From Monodelphis domestica (lineage: Eukaryota > Chordata > Mammalia > Didelphimorphia > Didelphidae), in assembly GCF_027887165.1 (NCBI RefSeq), contig NC_077228.1, forward strand, positions 212,139,635 through 212,203,634: a stretch of 64,000 nucleotides of DNA. The letters run 5' to 3'. The notes under the pieces were generated by a model that saw only the letters and a program-made list of their open reading frames with translations, searched no databases and had not been told where the DNA came from. Shown one piece after another: positions 57,141-64,000 of the stretch; within the stretch, counting starts at the first letter, position 1; the number at the start of each line of letters is the position of its first letter. A program made the position numbers and the translations under genes.

Positions 57141-59029
57141 AAAAAATAATTAAATTGCATGCCTAACTGTCATTATCTATTCCCACCTTTATATGTCCTA
57201 TTTAATATTGAGGTGCAACTGCTTCAGCTTTGGTATCCACAATGGGAAGCCAACAAAAAGTACCATTTCTCTCTGGTTTTGCTTCTCCTTAGTAATTACT
57301 CCTAGAGCTATATGTAAGATCATTAGGTGCACTACATCCTTTCCTCTGTTTGGGCTCATTCCAAAAATAATTTAGGTGTATTGCTGAAAACTTAACAGGG
57401 AGCTTATCCTAGAAGTGTTGCTAAAAAATAACCTTGTCCTTTAAAGACAAAGAGAGGTATCTCACCTTACAAATATGAAAATTAAGTACAATTCTTAAAT
57501 ACACCAGCAAATCCTTTTGCAATACTTTGACAATCATAAAGTTGTCAATGATCATATCTAAAGCAAAGCACCCTTTAAAAAGTTTTAAAGATATATCAAT
57601 AATTGTAATAGTGGTGAAATGTGAAGTGATTTTTTTAAGAGTCAACTATCAGAGACAAGTATGTGGTCTTTGTAGAGCTGGCATAACACAAGAAGGACTA
57701 CTGGGAGGTCAGTTTGGCCTGGTGAACTCTAGCATGCAAAGCAAAAAAGTAATATGTGGAGCTCAAATGTAAAAGGAAAGTTTGAGAGGGACTTGCATTT
57801 ACATTTACCATTTTCTGAAACCCATCAATAACTAAAGAATTCATAACCAGGAACATGGACAGAGAATGAAACCATCAGAGCAACCAATTAGATATGAGAA
57901 AGCACATCCTTATTTTCCAGAGTAGCTGGAAAATTGCTTTTGTCACAGCTGGCCAGAGGTTACTGCTTATAGTATTATATAAGTGTTTTGAAAGAAGCAA
58001 GACTCCAAATGGAAAGCACAAGTATATGGGATGAGATAAAATAATCTGCAAAACACTTGTCCCTATTAAACAATTATCCAGCCTTATTAGTATTATTCTT
58101 ATAAAAGCTGGATTTCTTTATTAAAGTATGTACTCTATGATTAAACCAGAATCTTAAGAGATGGCCCTATTTGCAAATATTCTTTATTGAATTTGTGATG
58201 ACATGATCCTGTAATTAGTAACAAAGGAAAGAAAGCAAGTAGATAACTATTATTAATAGAAGATAGTATATTGGCATTATTCATAGCCCAGAATGTTTAT
58301 TATTGAATATTCATTTTATTCAATGATCCTTCTTTCTACATCGAAATCCCCTCCTGAAAATAACTTAGGAAACCAAAGTATTCTCATGGACCCCTTAATA
58401 TCCAATAACTCTGAAATGTTTACTTCTGAAAATACCCTGGGGAAAAAAAAACACAACACATGAACTCAAAATCAGAATTCACTATTCTTACTGTCTTTGC
58501 ATTATGGCTAAATAGCCTTTTGTCTCAAAATATTGTTGAATCTACTGATATAATAATAGGATTTTTGTTACTTTTTGTCAAATGATGCCTTCTTTAGAGT
58601 AGGAAGGCATAGGAGGAAGGGAAATACCTGGGAACTTTAATGTAACTAATTAATTATTTTTAAAGAACCAATAAAAAGAAAGAAGATGGTGGCTGGGAAC
58701 AAAGATGCTGGAAATTATTCCTCACTTTTGAGTAACTAAGAAAGAACATTCCCCTAATTTTCTCTAGCTATCAGTACTAGATTCACAATCCATGTATATA
58801 CTTTATAAGTTCACATATATATGTGTGTACATATAGAGAAAATAATTTATGATCCACTAAAATGAGCCAAGAACCAATTCTTAACTCACTAATTCAATTT
58901 AGAATGCTAAACAGTGGCAAATAAGTATTCCAGTGAAAGGATCTCTGAGCCAAGAAGGGAGACATATTATTTAGGTAAACCATTCTAATTTGATGCCTTA
59001 TAATAGGCTGTAGAGACTTAGGACAATAA

Positions 59030-59160
59030 ATATAACATTAGAACTGGAAAGGACCTTAGATATCATATAGTCTGACTCTTAAACCCCAAGAGGTGAAATG
59101 GCTTGTTTCAAGATGCATAGCTAATTAGTGGCAGAGCCCAGACTAGATAGAGCCCAGAGG
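59030..59160. mobile_element. MIR-like fragment
   Basis: GGAAAGGACCTTAGATATCA and TAATTAGTGGCAGAGCC follow the order of MIR-related SINEs. Confidence 0.5.
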
Positions 59161-62100
59161 TCAGCTTGCTTGATCAGGAGCCAAGATGGACTCAGGGTTA
59201 TTTGGTCTAGTGTGTATCTAGTGAATTTATTGGCATAGATGATCTTAAGAGCATTCTTTGAGCATGAGATTTGAAGATGGAATATAGCATGTGTTTTGGA
59301 CCAGAGAGAGCTTTCTTAGAAGCATAAAAACTGCTCTGGGAATTCAAAGAATAGCTGTTCTGCCACCCTAAGTAAGCAAACTGACCCAGAGAGGGAGACA
59401 TAGGCAGGTGGTCCTTCTCCTTTCTTGGGTACTTCATAAACTTAATATTAGCATAGCCAAATGACACCCATGGGCTGCTCTGACCCTAAGACTAGAGGAG
59501 TAGTGAAATGCACACACCAATTGGCAGTTCCTAAAGCTAAATCCACTTTTTATTGTAGTACCTTATTGACAGTAGGATTTTACAACATCTGTGACAATGG
59601 AGAACATATCAAGAGTATGAAAATTGTTTATCTATTCACCTCAAACTTACAAATCATTAGCAACTTGATTCAAACTGATGAGCTGTTTTCTTTTTCTGAA
59701 ATCTCTAAGGAAAAACTGGTTTGCCAGAACTATTTCAGCCCATGTGAGACATGACAAAATTCCAATTTTGTGTATATTTCATTATGTTAGATACTTTGTT
59801 ACATAAATTTAATATGCTTTTGTTAAAGGAAAAGATATATTTGTCCCAGTAACTTAAAATCTGTTTCCATCTTCTCAAATATAGTTAGCAAATCTGATCG
59901 ACACTATGGGGAGAAAGGGAATTACAAGGCCAGTTAATATAAGTGTGCACATAAACAAAGGAAATAGCTCCAACTTGAATATGACAGTTTTTGAGGGACT
60001 ATACTTCTAAGGAATTCACTTAATGGGGAACATTAGCCTAAGGAATTGTTTTGGTGTGACATTCCAATAACAATAATACTCTGAGGTTGCTCAGAAGACA
60101 AGTTTCAAGGGAGAAAGGTATAAAGGTAATTACAACAAAATTAGAGATTGGACAGTTCTGGGTTAGAGCCTGATTATAGATGAAAAAGAAAAAGATTACC
60201 CTACTTACGTTAATAAACTCTCAATTACAAACTGAAAAGCAAAGAGTGGTTGGTGAGCATCAGTGCCATTCTGGAGGCTCTCTGGAGTTCTGATTAGGAC
60301 AGGCTAGAATTAAGTATCCCTGTACACTAAAAGATCTTTTCTTGTGGATGAGATTAGAAACATTTTAAGTATTATTTTGCATAATATGCTTGACTGAGCA
60401 TTTAATATTCAATTCACATGCTAATTACTAAGCATTATTAGCTTACAAATACGTAATTTACTTTTGTCTAAACATATAAATATTTAGTCTTGTTTACATC
60501 ATCTCTGTGTACCTGGTTCACACCAATCCTGAAATACTGAAAGTTGTTAAGTAACAGATACCACACCTGGCACTTGTTAGCACCTGGTGGTAATAAAAGT
60601 AAATGTATTTTTAGCCAGATTTAGAAAAAGCTTTACAAAACCCTCAAATCATTAAATTATACCAAAGGAGTCTATCAAACTCATCCTATCTAACCATCTC
60701 TCCTTAAGCCTGCTGATATAAGCCAATAGCAAGATATAAACATGATCCTTCCCCACCCCCCTTGGCTTCCACTCTTTAAGAATCATTTTTTAACAATTTA
60801 TGCTGATCATATGAGTCATTTAAGCTACTAATGAAAATAACTGGTTTTTGTTTTTATAAAGTAATCCAAACTAAGATGAAGAACAAGGGAAGGGAAGCAA
60901 AGAAGGAAGGAAAACATTTCAGTGAGCTCAGATCTGACTTGATGACAGGTCTCACAGGCCTCAGTATCTTCTTTATCTCTTAAATAAATCGAGACACCAA
61001 CTGGAAAAGGGTCACATTACAGAGAATGCTATGAGATTTTTAAGATGCTAGACTCCTTTCCATCTTCTCCTCCTCATCAGCTCTTGACACTGCTGTCAAA
61101 CTCTATAAACTGGCAAAGAAAAAAGGGGTGAAATTGAGGAAGTTTAGAGACAGTTATTCAATGGTTCTGATTAGCTTTTTTTTAACTTAAAATACTATAG
61201 CCACTGACTTCATCTTAAACAAATAATACACATCCTTAATGAAGTACCCAAATGTGTCTTTAAAAAACAATTGAAAAATGGAGTCTGCTGAGTATTCAAT
61301 AGGAGTGCAAACTCCCCCCTCCAACCCAAGCAAGTAAGCATGATTCATTTTCCAAAAAACATAGGGGAAAAGACCAGATTTCTCTCTCTTAAGAGAAAGG
61401 ACCAGAGACAATTTAGATTTCAAATACACATCTGCTGTTCTTGGTCTTGTTATAAATGGACATTTTATATAACCCTAGAACATCACACACAAAACAAGGG
61501 AAGTGTTTTTCTAGGAAAGGGTGGGGGCTGTTGGCAAAAGGACTAAAGGTGGAGAAAGGACACAAATGAGCTACTAGTATTTGTTGTTCTGATATAAAGA
61601 TGCTACTAAACCACCAATAGAATGTTCAGATTTTCCCTCGTTTATCCTAAAACCAAGGGCAGATACTTTAAAAATGACTGGCTGGGGGTTAGAGGTATCT
61701 TCTGTAATAGTGGCAAAGCTAAACGGCCCACATGGGGGCTGAACCCATAATATTTGGGCAGAGATCAATCTTTACCTGATGGTTACTACATACACAAAAT
61801 TAACTCAATGTCTTAAAAGGAAAAAATTTTAAAGAATTGTCTGTAACTATGTAAGGCTACAATTTCAAAAGACAAATGATCTGTTCAGGGAAATGACTCA
61901 TCTTTGGACTAGTCCATAGTTCAGAGTTTTATGTATCTTCAAATATATCCTTACATTAACCATCATCAGATCTAGGCTCTCTCCTGACAAGAAAAGCAAT
62001 CTTTACCTAAGACCCTAGCTAGACAGAAAGACTGCAACTGTGGCTCACCCACGCTCTCCCTACAGCTTTAATTCTCAAAGTGTGCTCATGGCTTCTAAGA

Positions 62101-63455
62101 CACACAGGAAGGAGACCTCACCTTCAGGCATCAGGGTGTTGAAAGCGGGAGGAAGTAGGTCCACGAGGGTGTCTTGCTTTTGTGCACTTATCTGGGGCGC
62201 TACTTTCCAGAGAAGGAGCTCCTTTATAGAGTGTGCCCATGGTGGATTTCTCTAAGTTGTTCTGAGAGTTGTCCAGCTGCCCTCACCAATAAGTCACAGT
62301 CTTTTGAAGGTTGATAGAAACCATCAGTCAAAGCAGATGCATATGGATTGTGGGGAAGCCTTCTTTAGTATCTAACATAGCTGGATTAAAACAAAAAAAC
62401 TTAACCATTAAGCAAATCTTGACTTTAATCATTAATTTAGATTATAGCAGATAAGTACTATTCTTAAGAGCCTATTTTTCCTCAATGTGGGCATTTAACT
62501 CCTATTAATAAGGACTGTGGGTACCTGCCTAAAGATCACACTGAATTTTTAATTTATATCATGGAAAGAAGTTGCTTTCAAACCAGTGACTGACCTCCAT
62601 AATTCTTTATTAGCAACTTGACTCATCATCACTGAGGTGGTTAAGTATTGGTTCTAAGATGACAAGTTATTCAGTATGCAGCAAGTTGTTCATCAGAGGA
62701 TGAACTTTGAATACTGCTGTAGCTTGCAATAATATTTTAAAATATATTTCCCAAGAAAACTGAATTTTCTGAAACATGATCAGATGCAATTAAGCAGAGT
62801 TCATGACATAAATGTAATGTACACATGCCAGCAAATCTGATTCAAAGCATCCATCTACAGAATTATTGCTACACTATCCTCATTAAAAAGTACCTAGGTG
62901 ACATTGTTTAATAAAAATGGGAGTCTGACTAGATGAAACTGTTGAAATCATTTTTTCTGGGTCCCATATGAAAATATATCTAATAGCCAAAAATCACATT
63001 GAACTAGATTTCATTTTCCTCTGCAATTCAAGAGCACAATCAGTCTAACTTGGGCTAGACCTTATAAAAATGAAATGCACTCTGCATTAAAAATACATGA
63101 AATAACACATCGTGAAGTAGTTTTTACCACTTTTGAATGCCAAGATGATACATAAAAAGGCCAGAAACTTATATATTTCAAAAGGGCTACCTTTTATGGC
63201 CTTCCAAATTAAAAAACAACAACTACCACAAAGCAATTACAATATCAAAATAAAAAAAATTTCAACTACTTTCACATTTTCATCTTACTCATACTCCAAT
63301 CCTCTAATATATCGTGCCACCAGAATATGGATGTTTTGAATGAGCTGAAACTGTTTTATAGACCTGTCTGCACTTGCCCAATAAAAAGACCAACTTTATA
63401 ACCAACCTAGCAAATTAGGTGGTGGGGCCACAGTTCCTGATTGTGAAAGAGTATT

Positions 63456-63477
63456 ATTGTTGTTGTTGTTGTTGTTC
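63456..63477 (+). repeat. (TTG)n repeat
   Basis: About seven TTG units in UNK intron 1. Confidence 0.85.
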
Positions 63478-64000
63478 TTGAAAATTAATGAACACTGAGA
63501 AAAGTACTTAAAGTTGAACATTGAAAAATTTCAGAGATAACTCTAATGATTTATTCTTTTATGAACTATTTCCCCAACTTTATGAGTTATGTGTAGATGT
63601 TACATAAAAAACTTCCTCAAAAACAGGAATGAATTCTTATTAAAAACAAAGAAAGCCAATATTCTCCAAACTATCTGGTTGTAATTGAACCTATTTAGCT
63701 AAGTTTATGAAAAGAGCTTATACCATAAGCCCCAAAATGGACAAACTCCAGCAGCAAGGAAAAAAAATCAACCTTAGACAATTTTGCTTCTTTGGATACA
63801 TGTCATTGGTGTTCTCTACACTTTGGAAGAGTAAGAGCTAATTTTATAGTAAGCTCTTCCTTACCCCAGACCAAAAGAGAGGATTGCATCACTTCAAAGG
63901 AAACGAATCTGAAATCCGTGATATGAGGAAAGAAGTAAAAGCCATCTCCAGTTTGAAATGTAAATGCTGTATGTACATCAAAACTTCTGACATTCTTAGT

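Larger units (their letters stand above)
43730..64000 (-). other. UNK: UNK intron 1 (5' part of gene continues past the window)
   Basis: The first exon here (43520-43729) enters with a split codon, so the remaining 5' coding exon must lie to the right. No GC-rich promoter-like or exon-like sequence with a donor fitting the short N-terminal exon is seen up to 64,000. The intron is AT-rich and contains L2, L3, L1, LTR, hAT-like and SINE pieces listed separately. Confidence 0.8.
57145..64000. other. AT-rich intronic stretch with few recognisable repeats
   Basis: Nearly 7 kb of UNK intron 1 with only one MIR-like fragment (59,030-59,160) and a short TTG repeat. No coding exon was found; the scattered short frames have no splice context or family resemblance. 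Conserved regulatory DNA could be here, but conservation cannot be judged from one sequence. Confidence 0.5.

Overview
The window is vertebrate nuclear DNA, almost certainly from a marsupial. It holds large parts of two intron-rich, conserved genes in convergent (tail-to-tail) order. The background is very dense in tRNA-derived CORE-SINEs, recognisable by their GGGGCAGCTGGGTGGCTCAG heads and GGAAGGTAAGGGTT 3' ends. It also holds MIR, L2, L3/CR1, L1 and ERV LTR remnants. This SINE content is what points to a metatherian; the species cannot be told from the sequence.

Left part (1-23,005, + strand): the 3' 26 coding exons, stop codon, 3' UTR and poly(A) signal of UNC13D (Munc13-4). This is the Ca2+-dependent priming factor for lytic-granule and dense-granule exocytosis. 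The exons join in frame into 893 residues: the end of C2A, the whole MUN region and C2B. The first part of the gene (about 193 residues by comparison with the human protein) lies before position 1.

Middle (23,006-24,770): the short gap between the two 3' ends, in which I recognise no gene.

Right part (24,770-64,000, - strand): UNK (unkempt, a CCCH zinc-finger RNA-binding protein). There is a 3' UTR of about 1.9 kb and 15 coding exons giving 777 residues, with six CCCH fingers, a Ser/Pro-rich middle, a coiled coil and a C-terminal RING-like domain. From 43,730 to the right edge there is no further exon. This is read as UNK intron 1, and exon 1 with the promoter should lie beyond 64,000. UNK next to UNC13D, tail to tail, is also the arrangement on human chromosome 17q25.

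The two genes are not known to work in one pathway; their adjacency is ancestral synteny. I found no CRISPR array, operon, RNA gene or new multi-gene system. The points of real interest are in the non-coding layer: nested insertions with readable target-site duplications, three SINE tails grown into long purine/pyrimidine tracts inside UNC13D introns, a SINE supplying extra AATAAA hexamers to the UNC13D 3' UTR, GU-rich stretches in the UNK 3' UTR, an ERV LTR with its own TATA-like box and AATAAA antisense to UNK, and an old hAT-like element inside an L2.
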